Positions 26,939 to 35,226 of a stretch of DNA of 64,000 nucleotides are shown piece by piece. Below the pieces are notes generated by a model, which was not told the origin of the DNA, did no database searches, and saw nothing but the letters and a program-made list of their open reading frames with translations. The translations under genes and the position numbers were made by a program. Origin of the DNA: Sphingobacterium sp. UGAL515B_05 (GTDB lineage Bacteria > Bacteroidota > Bacteroidia > Sphingobacteriales > Sphingobacteriaceae); NCBI RefSeq assembly GCF_033097525.1, contig NZ_CP109907.1:3100001-3164000 (forward strand), read 5' to 3'. The first letter of the stretch is position 1, and every line of letters starts with the position of its first letter.

Positions 26939-27162
26939 TTTGTATTGAGCTTGGTGAGCATCCCCTCTTGCGGAATCGAGAGCCGTTCAAAATGCTAGAG
27001 CTAAATACATTCCGGTCAGGTGGATCGCCTACATGATCTAAGCGAGAGCTATCTCAGTATCTGATAGCTTTTAAGGTAAAATACCGTAGAAATATCTTTC
27101 ATAATCCATTCGCATTTTATTAAATTACACTAGTAAATATTAACCGCTATCGAAGGATTGCC

Positions 27163-28563
27163 ATGGATCAAACCGCTAAAAGATCATCTCTTATTTTATA
27201 TTTCTTTATCATGTTGTTTTCGCAATGTGCCATCGCCCAACAGACTTTCTCCTATGGAAGTTTCGGCAAGCTGAGCATGTACGCCCCGAAAGGTAAACCA
27301 AATGCCTTGGTGTTATTTGTTTCTGGAGATGGAGGTTGGCAGTTTGGGGTAATTAATATGGCTAAATTTCTAGCTGCACAGGGGGCGCTCGTCGCGGGTA
27401 TCGACGCGAAGCATTTTGCTACTTCAATGGCACGTTCAAAAAAGGATTGTTATTATCCAGCTGCAGATTTCGAGCAGCTCAGCATGGCCCTCCAAAAGAA
27501 ATATCAGTTTGAAAGCTATCAGAAACCCATATTGGTAGGTTACTCCTATGGGGCAACCCTGATCTATGGCTTGATTGCCCAGGCTCCGGCAGGTACTTTT
27601 CGTGGCGGGATTGCCTTAGGCTTCTGTCCGGATATCAATATGGCTAAACCACTCTGTAAGGGCAGTGGATTATCTTCCCATATCTTAAAGCCAGGAAAAA
27701 GTTATTATCTGGATCGTAGCGAAAAGCTGGCCGCTCCGTTTTGGGTACTTAATGGTGTAAAAGATCAGACCTGCCCCTTTAACGCCACAGCAGATTTTCT
27801 TAAAGGGATAGGAAATGTCCAATTGGTCAGCTTGCCCAAAGTAGGGCATGGTTTCTCCATTGCCGATAATTGGCTGCCCCAGTTCCGGATGGCCTTTCAA
27901 AAGTTGCAGGTGGCGGGCCAGCCTAGCCAAAATGCGGGTGTACTCAAAACGGATATGCCTATTGAGATATTGGAACCCAAGGGCGCTACAAGGGAATTGA
28001 TGTTTATGATTTCTGGCGATGGTGGTTGGACCAGTTTCGACAGGGAGCTGGCCAGTACTTTTGCGACAAAAGGGATCAAAGTGATCGGCTTGGATGCACA
28101 GAAATATTTTTGGAATGCAAAGACACCAGAACAAACGACAAAGGAAGTGTCCGAGATCTTGACCTATTTTCAGGAAAGGGAACCTAATATCAATTTTTCG
28201 ATAATGGGTTATTCTTTTGGGGCCTGTGTGATACCCTTTATCGCCAACCGCCTTCCCGAGAAGTTAAGAAAAGCGACCACTGGATTGGTTTTGTTATCGC
28301 CAGATGATCAGGCCGATTTTGAGATCCATGTGGCGGATATGCTAAGTTTAGGTGATCGAAGCGAACCTTATGATGTGGTAGCGGAGTTAAAGAAAGTCAG
28401 TCTGCATAAACTGTGTATATTTGGTTTCGGGGAAGATAGCGAGATTGCAACGAAGTTTAGAAATACAGGAGCACCTGTAGAAATCTTACCTGGAGGGCAC
28501 CACTTTGATAATGATTATGAAGCTATTGCCGCCAAGGTGATCAGCTCCATAGCGATCAAATAG
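27163..28563 (+). CDS. Tandem VirJ/AcvB-like serine hydrolase
   Basis: 466 aa with a signal peptide (to about residue 26). Two alpha/beta-hydrolase VirJ modules in tandem: module 1 has FVSGDGGWQFG, nucleophile loop VGYSYGATL and GHGFS; module 2 has MISGDGGWTSFD, GLDAQKYFW, nucleophile loop MGYSFGACV and GGHHFD. Both modules keep Ser and His, so both may be active. In Agrobacterium, AcvB is a periplasmic protein reported to hydrolyse lysyl-phosphatidylglycerol. No type IV secretion genes or lysyl-PG synthase are in the window, so a lipid-ester role is inference only. Confidence 0.85.
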   Translation: MDQTAKRSSLILYFFIMLFSQCAIAQQTFSYGSFGKLSMYAPKGKPNALVLFVSGDGGWQFGVINMAKFLAAQGALVAGIDAKHFATSMARSKKDCYYPAADFEQLSMALQKKYQFESYQKPILVGYSYGATLIYGLIAQAPAGTFRGGIALGFCPDINMAKPLCKGSGLSSHILKPGKSYYLDRSEKLAAPFWVLNGVKDQTCPFNATADFLKGIGNVQLVSLPKVGHGFSIADNWLPQFRMAFQKLQVAGQPSQNAGVLKTDMPIEILEPKGATRELMFMISGDGGWTSFDRELASTFATKGIKVIGLDAQKYFWNAKTPEQTTKEVSEILTYFQEREPNINFSIMGYSFGACVIPFIANRLPEKLRKATTGLVLLSPDDQADFEIHVADMLSLGDRSEPYDVVAELKKVSLHKLCIFGFGEDSEIATKFRNTGAPVEILPGGHHFDNDYEAIAAKVISSIAIK

Positions 28564-28887
28564 CCACGTTTAATCATATCGTCTAGCCTAATGATGAAAC
28601 GTTCACTTAAGGCTAATGATTATTATTTCAAGGAAATTCTGGCTTTTCTATTCTTCTTACTAAAGGTACTTTCTTGGAGGCCTCGCTGATCGATGGATTG
28701 AAGTCTTTTGGCATGAGCAATATTGATTTGATTGCTGTGTTTGTGCTTTAACCCGCCCATTTCCGAACCTTGAGAAGATCAATTTTGGTGATTGCCACAA
28801 TTTCTTGATGATAAGATGATAGAGATAAATATCAAAAATGATATATCCTAATACCAGCTTATAGCTAATACCAGTTTTCAATCAATC
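28564..28887. other. Gene-poor spacer left of the repeat array
   Basis: About 320 bp after the VirJ-like gene. Short open frames on both strands have no recognisable similarity, leader or spacing. Nothing is called here. It leads into the 11-bp-period array. Confidence 0.4.
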
Positions 28888-28986
28888 TTTAGACAGTAAT
28901 TAGTCAGTCATTAGTCAGTTTATACTGAACCATCACTGAACGAGCACTGAACAATCACTGAACCATCACTGAACAAGCATTGTAAT
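28888..28986. repeat. Array of nine 11-bp units with an internal change of orientation
   Basis: Consecutive 11-mers from 28888: TTTAGACAGTA, ATTAGTCAGTC, ATTAGTCAGTT, TATACTGAACC, ATCACTGAACG, AGCACTGAACA, ATCACTGAACC, ATCACTGAACA, AGCATTGTAAT. The first three carry CAGT, the next five carry ACTGAAC, its inverse complement sense, and the switch point TCAGT-TTAT-ACTGA (28915-28928) is itself an inverted repeat. The exact 11-bp spacing is about one helical turn, compatible with binding of a multimeric protein on one face. Function unknown. Confidence 0.75.
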
Positions 28987-29148
28987 AAGAGCGAATTTCT
29001 TTCCTACTTGATCCTAATTTGTTACAGCTAAAAAAAAAGACTACGCTTAGGTAACAGAACGATCGTTATCGTGGGGTAATAAAGCATTTTGGGAAGTAGA
29101 TTAACATGTTCCGATCAAAACCTTCCGATAATTCTTTCGGGTTCAAAT

Positions 29149-29188
29149 ACTGTTAAAACAAAAAAAGCTAATCGTAAGATTAGCTTTT
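29149..29188 (-). repeat. 40-bp direct repeat, left copy, acting as terminator of the efflux operon
   Basis: The 40 bases 29149-29188 are identical to 33727-33766. They contain the hairpin AAGCTAATC - GTAA - GATTAGCTT, which on the minus strand ends in a T-run, 56 bp past the stop of the TolC-like gene. The right copy sits directly behind tRNA-Lys. Confidence 0.9.
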
Positions 29189-29243
29189 TTTGTTTTATCT
29201 CATTGAATGAATATTAAAAAAGCGATTCCACGAATGAGATGAT

Positions 29244-30641
29244 CTATCTAAGGTGCCCGTTAGCCCCAAGTGCCATGTACAAATTAATTCTTTCTATGCG
29301 TTGTTGCAAATGGAGGTCGATAGTATTCATTTCTTTTTTTATGAGATCCCTTTGTTTTTGAAGTAACACGAAGTTGTTGCTACTCCCGACATCAATCTGT
29401 TTTTTTGTTAAAGCTATATTCTGTTCTAAGGCAGAAATTGCTTGTTGTTGTAAAACGACTTGCTTGTCGATAGAGCTTAGATTTGCCAAAGCAGATTCAA
29501 CTTCATTGAAGGCTAGTAGTACTGATTTTGCATATTCTTCGACCAGTTGTTTTTGTCTGGCCGTTTTTATTTCTACATTTTTTCTTAATTTTCCACCATT
29601 GAAAATGGGAGTAGTAAGGCCTCCGCCGATTTTGATTAGTGGATTAGAGAATAAGTTGCTGATACCATCTACATTCGTTTCCGCAGCTCCCACTGAAGCG
29701 CCGATATTAATAGCGGGTAATCTAGCTGCTTTGGCTTCCTGTACTTCATAAAAGCTAGATTCTATTTGGAATTGACGTGCCATGATATCAGCTCTTTTCT
29801 CCAAAATATTGAGCGGGAAATTAGTGGGGATATCTTCTTTCAATGGCGAAAATTTCGAATATACTTTAATTAATCCTTCGGGGTATTTTCCACATAATAT
29901 TTCTAAACTCCGTCTTGATTGCGCGTTGCCATTTTTTATTTTCTCAAGATAGGAATTCAAAAGAATAATTTCACTTTCGATACTTGACAGGTCTAGCATA
30001 TTAGCCGTTCCGACTTTATTCTGAATAGCACGAATTTTTTTTAAATCTTCCGTTTTAGCGATAAAGTCCCTGATTTTTTGTTCTTGATACTGTCCTGCAA
30101 TATTGAGATAATATGTTTTAGCAATTGTAGCTGCAACCGACTGTTCTAGCATTTTCTGTTGTGCTAGTGCCGAAAAATACTGACTCACACCAACCATCTC
30201 CGCGGATTTATTTTTCCCCCATAGATCAAGCTCCCAATTGGTTTTTAATTGCAGATTACCAATGTGACTACCGCTAACAAGATTGTTATTAGTATTTGCC
30301 AAGGCATTGACGGTTGGATAAAGGCTACTACCAGCGATATCCATGGCTAGTTCTGCTTGATTCAGTTTTTCTTTTGAAATAAGGATATCGGCATTATGGG
30401 CAATACCCTCTTTAATTAAATTCTCCAGATCAAGCGTCAATAATGTATTCATCCATGCGTATGAAAAACTAGGCTGGTCTTGATTCTTCTCTTGAATCCA
30501 TTTGGCGGGAATCTCTGTATTGGCCATGATCGTACTCGAGTTTTTTAGACTGTCTATTTTATCAGGTGTTGCACTTTTGTAACCGATACAGGAAGTCAGG
30601 CTTAGGAAAAGACTGCCAACAATACTTATTTTTTTTAACAT
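29244..30641 (-). CDS. TolC/NodT-family outer-membrane efflux lipoprotein
   Basis: 465 aa with a lipoprotein signal (LTSC, Cys about residue 18). Two repeats of the outer-membrane efflux protein domain: WMNTLLTLDLENLIKEGIAHN at the start of the first, WELDLWGKN, and LEKRADIMARQFQIESSFYE in the second, with long alpha-helical segments. It forms the trimeric outer-membrane channel of tripartite export systems. It is the last gene of the minus-strand operon, directly after the HlyD gene (1-bp spacer). Confidence 0.93.
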   Translation of the reverse strand: MLKKISIVGSLFLSLTSCIGYKSATPDKIDSLKNSSTIMANTEIPAKWIQEKNQDQPSFSYAWMNTLLTLDLENLIKEGIAHNADILISKEKLNQAELAMDIAGSSLYPTVNALANTNNNLVSGSHIGNLQLKTNWELDLWGKNKSAEMVGVSQYFSALAQQKMLEQSVAATIAKTYYLNIAGQYQEQKIRDFIAKTEDLKKIRAIQNKVGTANMLDLSSIESEIILLNSYLEKIKNGNAQSRRSLEILCGKYPEGLIKVYSKFSPLKEDIPTNFPLNILEKRADIMARQFQIESSFYEVQEAKAARLPAINIGASVGAAETNVDGISNLFSNPLIKIGGGLTTPIFNGGKLRKNVEIKTARQKQLVEEYAKSVLLAFNEVESALANLSSIDKQVVLQQQAISALEQNIALTKKQIDVGSSNNFVLLQKQRDLIKKEMNTIDLHLQQRIERINLYMALGANGHLR

Positions 30642-30642
30642 A

Positions 30643-31800
30643 TTAATGCAGTTTAGGGATTAGATAATTGAGTTTACTGCTAACACGTACCATCACTTTT
30701 CGGATAAGGTGTAATGGTTTGATATGTTTTGAGTAAATAACTGCAGTTCCTCGGGAGCCGACTGTCAATAACTGTTCGTTTTCGTCCAGGACAAATTTTG
30801 CGATGAGCTTTCCATCAGTTTCTGGTAATTGCCTTGCCGTTTCTGGGATTCCCGAAGTGGTTGAATTCCCTCCAAGTAGCCCTCCGGCATTGTTCATGAT
30901 ACCTTGACTCGTTGCATCAACTACATAATCCAGCTTTGCTTTCACGACTCTTCCAGGCGCTGTTTTTAAGGCTAGCTCTACTTCATCTCCATTTTTAACA
31001 GTCTCTAATTCATTTTGAGAGAAAAATGCGATGACGGATTGTTGTTTTTGGATCAAGACAAAAGCCGATTTAAAAGGAGCCATCATTGCGCCTTCATTTA
31101 ATTGTACATTTGGAATTAAGCCGTCTGTGGGAGCTAAGACAACCGTTTGTGAAAGATTCCATTTTGCCTGCTCTAGTTTGGCCTTAAGTTCCGCTATAGA
31201 AGCATTTTCTCCATGATGCGTAGCGTTATATTTGGTTTCTAGAGACGATTTTTGTGCTTGAGCGGCATTAATTCTTGATTGCAGGTCTTGTGATGTTGCA
31301 GTAGCTTGTTCCAGATCAAATCTGTTGGCAGCGCCTGCATCGACCAATTCTTGGTACTGTTTGATTCTTTTATTGATCAAATTAAGTTGGTATTGTAGGC
31401 TTGTGATGTTTTTACGAGCAGCATCAATATCCAAATTGTAAGATGACACGGTAGATTTCACATTGCTTAACTGAGCTTCCAAAGAATTAATTTCTTGCTG
31501 ATAGGGGACGGGATCGATGGTAAACAAGGTATCTCCTTTTTTTACTTCCTGATTAGTTTTAACATATACTTTTTTTACTTTTCCCAAAGTTTGTGTGGTA
31601 ATATCCACACTCCGGTTGCCTACTTTGACGTCAGATGTAATGGGGCAAAAATAGTTGAGGCTCAAAATAAGTGCAATTGATCCGAAGATTGGCAAGGAGA
31701 ATACAATAATCTGCGTATTGAAGTTCCAGGGGATAAGTTTTAGTTTTTTGATGAGCAGCCAGCAGATACCAGCGTATATACCTATTAGTAATTCTAACAT
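30643..31800 (-). CDS. HlyD/YibH-family membrane fusion protein
   Basis: 385 aa. N-terminal inner-membrane segments (LELLIGIYAGICWLLI and about 30-50), biotinyl-lipoyl-like half motif DITTQTLGKVKKVYVKTNQE, a coiled coil about 100-205 (LEAQLSNVKSTVSS), then WNLSQTVVLAPTDGLIPNV closing the lipoyl domain and a beta barrel. This layout matches YibH/YiaV-type adaptors that bridge to TolC. The partner DUF3302 gene upstream supports the YibH assignment. No pump subunit is encoded beside it. Confidence 0.9.
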   Translation of the reverse strand: MLELLIGIYAGICWLLIKKLKLIPWNFNTQIIVFSLPIFGSIALILSLNYFCPITSDVKVGNRSVDITTQTLGKVKKVYVKTNQEVKKGDTLFTIDPVPYQQEINSLEAQLSNVKSTVSSYNLDIDAARKNITSLQYQLNLINKRIKQYQELVDAGAANRFDLEQATATSQDLQSRINAAQAQKSSLETKYNATHHGENASIAELKAKLEQAKWNLSQTVVLAPTDGLIPNVQLNEGAMMAPFKSAFVLIQKQQSVIAFFSQNELETVKNGDEVELALKTAPGRVVKAKLDYVVDATSQGIMNNAGGLLGGNSTTSGIPETARQLPETDGKLIAKFVLDENEQLLTVGSRGTAVIYSKHIKPLHLIRKVMVRVSSKLNYLIPKLH

Positions 31801-31852
31801 AACTTTATTCTTTGTAATTTTTTGTTGTAATCGGATACGATTCTTTAATTGA

Positions 31853-32206
31853 TCAGTTTGTGTCCTTTGAGGGCTTTGCTGTTTCCTCCAGATCTGTTGA
31901 AGGTAATTTTTCTTTTTTGTAATCGTAGTTTGCCCAAATTAAAGCAACTGGCCAAAGTAACCCTCCAAAAATCAATGAAAGCAAGCACATGCTTTTTATT
32001 GCGCTTAGCTGCGGATGATTTTTCCTTTCAGCTATTTTCTCTGGGTAAATATGAACCTTCCAAAAGAGGACAATCCCTGCGATAGGTAAAATTAATATGA
32101 TAAACCATGATGCTATATCTGCGATTGTATCCTCAGCACCTCCAGTAGACGCATGTGATACACTGCATAGCATGATTAAACACAATGTTGTTAGTAATTT
32201 TTGCAT
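31853..32206 (-). CDS. DUF3302 (YibI/YiaW-like) inner-membrane protein
   Basis: 117 aa from the ATG at 32206, chosen because it begins a proper signal sequence (QKLLTTLCLIMLCSVSHAS); an upstream ATG at 32269 would add 21 residues. Two membrane segments are visible: IASWFIILILPIAGIVLFWK and SMCLLSLIFGGLLWPVALIW, followed by a charged tail. In enterobacteria DUF3302 proteins (YibI, YiaW) are encoded beside HlyD adaptors YibH and YiaV, the same pairing as here. Function unknown; probably part of the adaptor complex. Confidence 0.8.
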   Translation of the reverse strand: MQKLLTTLCLIMLCSVSHASTGGAEDTIADIASWFIILILPIAGIVLFWKVHIYPEKIAERKNHPQLSAIKSMCLLSLIFGGLLWPVALIWANYDYKKEKLPSTDLEETAKPSKDTN

Positions 32207-32280
32207 TATAAAATAAAATTGAATGATAAAAATCTCGGCGATATCAGTTAAGATAAAGCCGAGTATCATGAAAGCATGAT

Positions 32281-32931
32281 TTAAAACGAATCGTTTGTGT
32301 TGTATTCTTCTCGAATGACATTTCGCAGAAGTTCAACATTTTCATGGTAGATTGCAGCTTGTTGGGGACTTAGTATCTTGTCGAATGCCTGATCTGTTTT
32401 CTTGAATGTTTGCTGTAATCTATGTTGCGCTTTCCTTTTGCTCCTCTTGCTATCGGCCGATAAATAAGCCTCAAGTTCGTTTCGGACATGCTCAGCTGTC
32501 TTTTGATTGATATCGAAAACAGGATCCAACTGATCTTGGGTTAATTCCAGCATTTTATTCATGGCCATTGTTCTAAAAGTAGCTGCCCTTACGATTTTAT
32601 TTTCTTTAAAAATCTCGAATTGAGTCGGTGATAAAAGTTCTTGTAAAGCGATGTTTCTTTGTTTTAGAATTTTTATCAGACCATCGATTTCCTCGGCATG
32701 GGTTAGATGTTGAGCTTTACTTTCATTATTTAAACTTTCAAGTGTATTTGCTGCGTGAAGGTTAATTTGATACACTTGTTCTGTTTGTGAGGTCGTCATA
32801 TTCAAAAATGACATTTCATTTGTTATGTAGATTCCGATGTTTTCAACGTTCTTGGATTGTGCATTGACGACATGATTTGTTAAGATTAGGAATAGGCCCA
32901 ATGTGCTTATTCTTAAAGAAAAGTTGTTCAT
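32281..32931 (-). CDS. Secreted helical protein with LTxxQ-like (Spy/CpxP-type) repeats
   Basis: 216 aa. A signal peptide (to about residue 24, NAQ) is followed by an all-helical charged protein. LTxxQ-like turns recur: MTTSQTEQVYQI (about 45), LLSPTQFEIFKE (about 99), LTQDQLDPVFDI (about 129) and LSPQQAAIYHE (about 186), suggesting two related halves. This is the pattern of periplasmic Spy/CpxP-type chaperone or envelope-stress sensors, but sequence similarity is weak. Located between the Crp/Fnr gene and the efflux genes, in the same direction. Confidence 0.6.
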   Translation of the reverse strand: MNNFSLRISTLGLFLILTNHVVNAQSKNVENIGIYITNEMSFLNMTTSQTEQVYQINLHAANTLESLNNESKAQHLTHAEEIDGLIKILKQRNIALQELLSPTQFEIFKENKIVRAATFRTMAMNKMLELTQDQLDPVFDINQKTAEHVRNELEAYLSADSKRSKRKAQHRLQQTFKKTDQAFDKILSPQQAAIYHENVELLRNVIREEYNTNDSF

Positions 32932-33034
32932 TTTGTTTTTCGTTTTAAATTATACTTTTAGACAAAAGGCTGTTTTACAGCTTTTTTGACGAAGCAAAAT
33001 TAGAACGAATAAACGCTGAAAAAGTATTCCTAAG

Positions 33035-33643
33035 TTACTTTTTTGGTGGATTTTTTTTATGTATACGGGCTGTTAATCGAGATAGGGAGTTCGGTGTTAT
33101 GCCGAGGAAATTGGCGATATATTTTCGGTTTGTATTCCTGGTGATATAAGAACGGTCTTTTAAAAAAACTTCATAGCGGGCGCTTGGAGAATCACTGCAC
33201 AATTGTTCTGTGCGAGTTCGTAATGCATCAATAATCGTTTTTAACGATTTGATGTAAAACTGGAAAATCCCCTTGTATTGAAAAGCTAGCTCTTCAAAGC
33301 TATCTTTTGAAAATAACAACAATTGAGTGTCCAAAACCGCTTCAACGGTATATTTGGTTTCCCGCTGATCGGAGTAATGCTCGGGAATTCCGACGATAAT
33401 AGCATCGTCTGCTTCCGAGGTTAGAAAAACATTATTTTCTGTGCCATCATCCGAATAAAAATACCAACGTAGTAAACCTGTAGTGAGTATAAAAATAGAG
33501 TCAAATTTATTGCCCGCTGTTGTAAGTTTGGCCTTTTTTGGAAGGAATAATGGTTTACATATTTTAGACAATTCAATTTGCTCTTCATCACTAAGCTGCT
33601 GAAGCTGTTTCAACTGTTTCAATAAGTCCAATTGAGTTTGCAT
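33035..33643 (-). CDS. Crp/Fnr-family transcriptional regulator
   Basis: 202 aa. N-terminal cyclic-nucleotide-binding beta barrel (LPKKAKLTTAGNKFDSIFIL, GLLRWYFYSDDGTE), dimerisation helix (FQFYIKSLKTIIDALR) and C-terminal winged HTH (YIANFLGITPNSLSRLTARI). No Fe-S cysteine cluster is seen, so it is not an FNR oxygen sensor. It heads the minus-strand module, 103 bp upstream of the Spy-like gene, and is a likely regulator of it. Confidence 0.88.
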   Translation of the reverse strand: MQTQLDLLKQLKQLQQLSDEEQIELSKICKPLFLPKKAKLTTAGNKFDSIFILTTGLLRWYFYSDDGTENNVFLTSEADDAIIVGIPEHYSDQRETKYTVEAVLDTQLLLFSKDSFEELAFQYKGIFQFYIKSLKTIIDALRTRTEQLCSDSPSARYEVFLKDRSYITRNTNRKYIANFLGITPNSLSRLTARIHKKNPPKK

Positions 33644-33726
33644 GATGGTCTTTGAGTTATTAATCCAAATTTAGAAAAAATTGTGTTGAATTGAAAAATA
33701 CGCAACGGCAAAAGAATGGCTGGCTG

Positions 33727-33766
33727 ACTGTTAAAACAAAAAAAGCTAATCGTAAGATTAGCTTTT
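33727..33766 (-). repeat. 40-bp direct repeat, right copy, terminator of tRNA-Lys
   Basis: Identical over 40 bases to 29149-29188. It begins 6 bp after the 3' end of tRNA-Lys on the minus strand and supplies its hairpin terminator. The two copies bracket 4.5 kb that carries the five-gene regulator/efflux module. Confidence 0.9.
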
Positions 33767-33772
33767 CTTTTG

Positions 33773-33845
33773 TGATCCCGCTGGGATTCGAACCCAGGAC
33801 CCATACATTAAAAGTGTATTGCTCTACCAGCTGAGCTACGGAATC
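33773..33845 (-). tRNA. tRNA-Lys(TTT)
   Basis: 73 nt cloverleaf on the minus strand: acceptor GATTCCG / CGGGATC (one G-U), D arm GCTCAGCTGGTAGAGC, anticodon loop CTTTTAA with anticodon TTT, T arm CTGGGTTCGAATCCCAG. CCA is not encoded. Confidence 0.97.
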
Positions 33846-33867
33846 CTTTCTGTTTTTGAAAGTGATG

Positions 33868-33898
33868 CAAAGGTAGAAAAATAAGTTATTTGTGCAAA
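33868..33898 (-). promoter_or_regulatory. Bacteroidota-type promoter of tRNA-Lys
   Basis: On the minus strand: TTTG (33895-33898), 19-bp spacer, TACCTTTG (33868-33875), 22 bp upstream of the tRNA. Confidence 0.8.
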
Positions 33899-34055
33899 AT
33901 GTTTTTGTCTTTTTTATTGATTAAAGTTGTAACTATTTAAAAATTACTGAATTATTTTTTATTAAAAAAGCCTTTTAGGAAACTTGCGGATAGGATTGGT
34001 TTGTATGGAGGCTGTTTTTTGGAACGAGGAGACATATTTTTGATGTAGAATAGCC

Positions 34056-34089
34056 ATAAAAAAAGCCAGCTAATTGCTGACTTTTTTAT
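34056..34089 (-). terminator. Terminator of accA
   Basis: Imperfect stem around CAGC (34067-34070) / GCTG (34076-34079) extended by A-run and T-run on the two sides; 24 bp past the accA stop codon. Confidence 0.6.
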
Positions 34090-34112
34090 TTTTTAGGCTG
34101 GTATTGATAACA

Positions 34113-35066
34113 TTATTCAGTTACCACGCCCATTTTACTAAACTTGTCAATTCTTTCAGTAACTAATGTATCGCTATCTTTTGCCGTCAATTCTGCAAGA
34201 TCTTTCAACAGCTGGCTTTTTAGATTAGCCGCTGCTGCCGCAGGATCTTGGTGAGCACCACCTAGCGGTTCAGGGATAATACCATCAATCAAGCCGTTAC
34301 CCAACATGTCTTCTGAAGTCAATTTTAATGCCTCAGCGGCTTTTTCTTTATGATCCCAGCTTCTCCATAGGATAGAAGAACAAGATTCAGGTGATATGAC
34401 CGAATACCAGGTATGTTCCATCATGTAGACTCTGTTTCCAACGCCAATACCCAAAGCTCCACCTGAAGCTCCTTCACCAATAACAACGCAAATGATTGGA
34501 ACTTTCAATACAGCCATCTCCATGAGGTTACGTGCAATCGCTTCACCCTGTCCGCGTTCTTCAGCTTCAAGTCCTGGATAAGCACCCATCGTATCAATTA
34601 AAGTGATCACAGGTTTATTGAACTTTTCAGCCATTTTCATTAAACGTAGGGCTTTTCGGTAGCCTTCAGGATTGGCCATTCCAAAGTTGTGGTATTGACG
34701 CTCTTTGGTATTTTTACCTTTTTGATGACCGATGATCATAACGGCATTACCATCAATAGAAGCCATACCACCGACAATCGCTTTATCATCCTTAACGGTT
34801 CTATCACCATGTAACTCGATAAATTCGTCGCAGATAGCCTCTATATAATCATAAGTCTGAGGGCGATCCGGATGGCGTGACATTTGAACGTTCTGCCAGC
34901 CTGTTAAATTGCCGTATATTTCTTTTTCAGTAGAAGCAAGCTTTTCTTCAAGCTCACGAACGGTTGCGCTCATGTCAACTTGAGTTTTTTCGGCAACTTG
35001 AGTTACCTTTTCAATTTGCAATTGCAAGTCTGCAATTGGCTTTTCAAAATCAAACGTGGTTTTCAT
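34113..35066 (-). CDS. accA: Acetyl-CoA carboxylase carboxyltransferase subunit alpha
   Basis: 317 aa, normal length. Features: N-terminal helical segment, [39 protein letters not shown], and the CoA/carboxybiotin site [19 protein letters not shown]. With AccD it transfers the carboxyl group from biotin to acetyl-CoA, making malonyl-CoA for fatty acid synthesis. Single-gene unit; accD is elsewhere. Confidence 0.97.
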   Translation of the reverse strand: MKTTFDFEKPIADLQLQIEKVTQVAEKTQVDMSATVRELEEKLASTEKEIYGNLTGWQNVQMSRHPDRPQTYDYIEAICDEFIELHGDRTVKDDKAIVGGMASIDGNAVMIIGHQKGKNTKERQYHNFGMANPEGYRKALRLMKMAEKFNKPVITLIDTMGAYPGLEAEERGQGEAIARNLMEMAVLKVPIICVVIGEGASGGALGIGVGNRVYMMEHTWYSVISPESCSSILWRSWDHKEKAAEALKLTSEDMLGNGLIDGIIPEPLGGAHQDPAAAAANLKSQLLKDLAELTAKDSDTLVTERIDKFSKMGVVTE

Positions 35067-35226
35067 ATATCTATTTTATGAAAATATTCAGAGGGCTAAT
35101 TTAGCGCATTTTTTCTGAAATTAAAATTAGGGAGGATAATATCATTGGAATTCCTTTGTTACATTTGCGTTATAATCGTACTGGTGGCTTAGTTTTTGAT
35201 TGTAGGCCTGTGAAAAATGTTGACTT

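Noticed and set aside
27685..28134. 149-codon minus-strand frame inside the VirJ-like gene
   Set aside because: Antisense shadow of a well-supported gene; no family resemblance.
28660..28881. 73-codon minus-strand frame after the VirJ-like gene
   Set aside because: No recognisable domain, and composition equals the surrounding spacer.
28888..28986. CRISPR array
   Set aside because: Units are 11 bp with no spacers and no cas genes nearby.
29130..29150. GGGTTCAAATAC resembling a tRNA T-loop beside the left 40-bp repeat
   Set aside because: No matching T stem, anticodon arm or acceptor could be found nearby; treated as chance.
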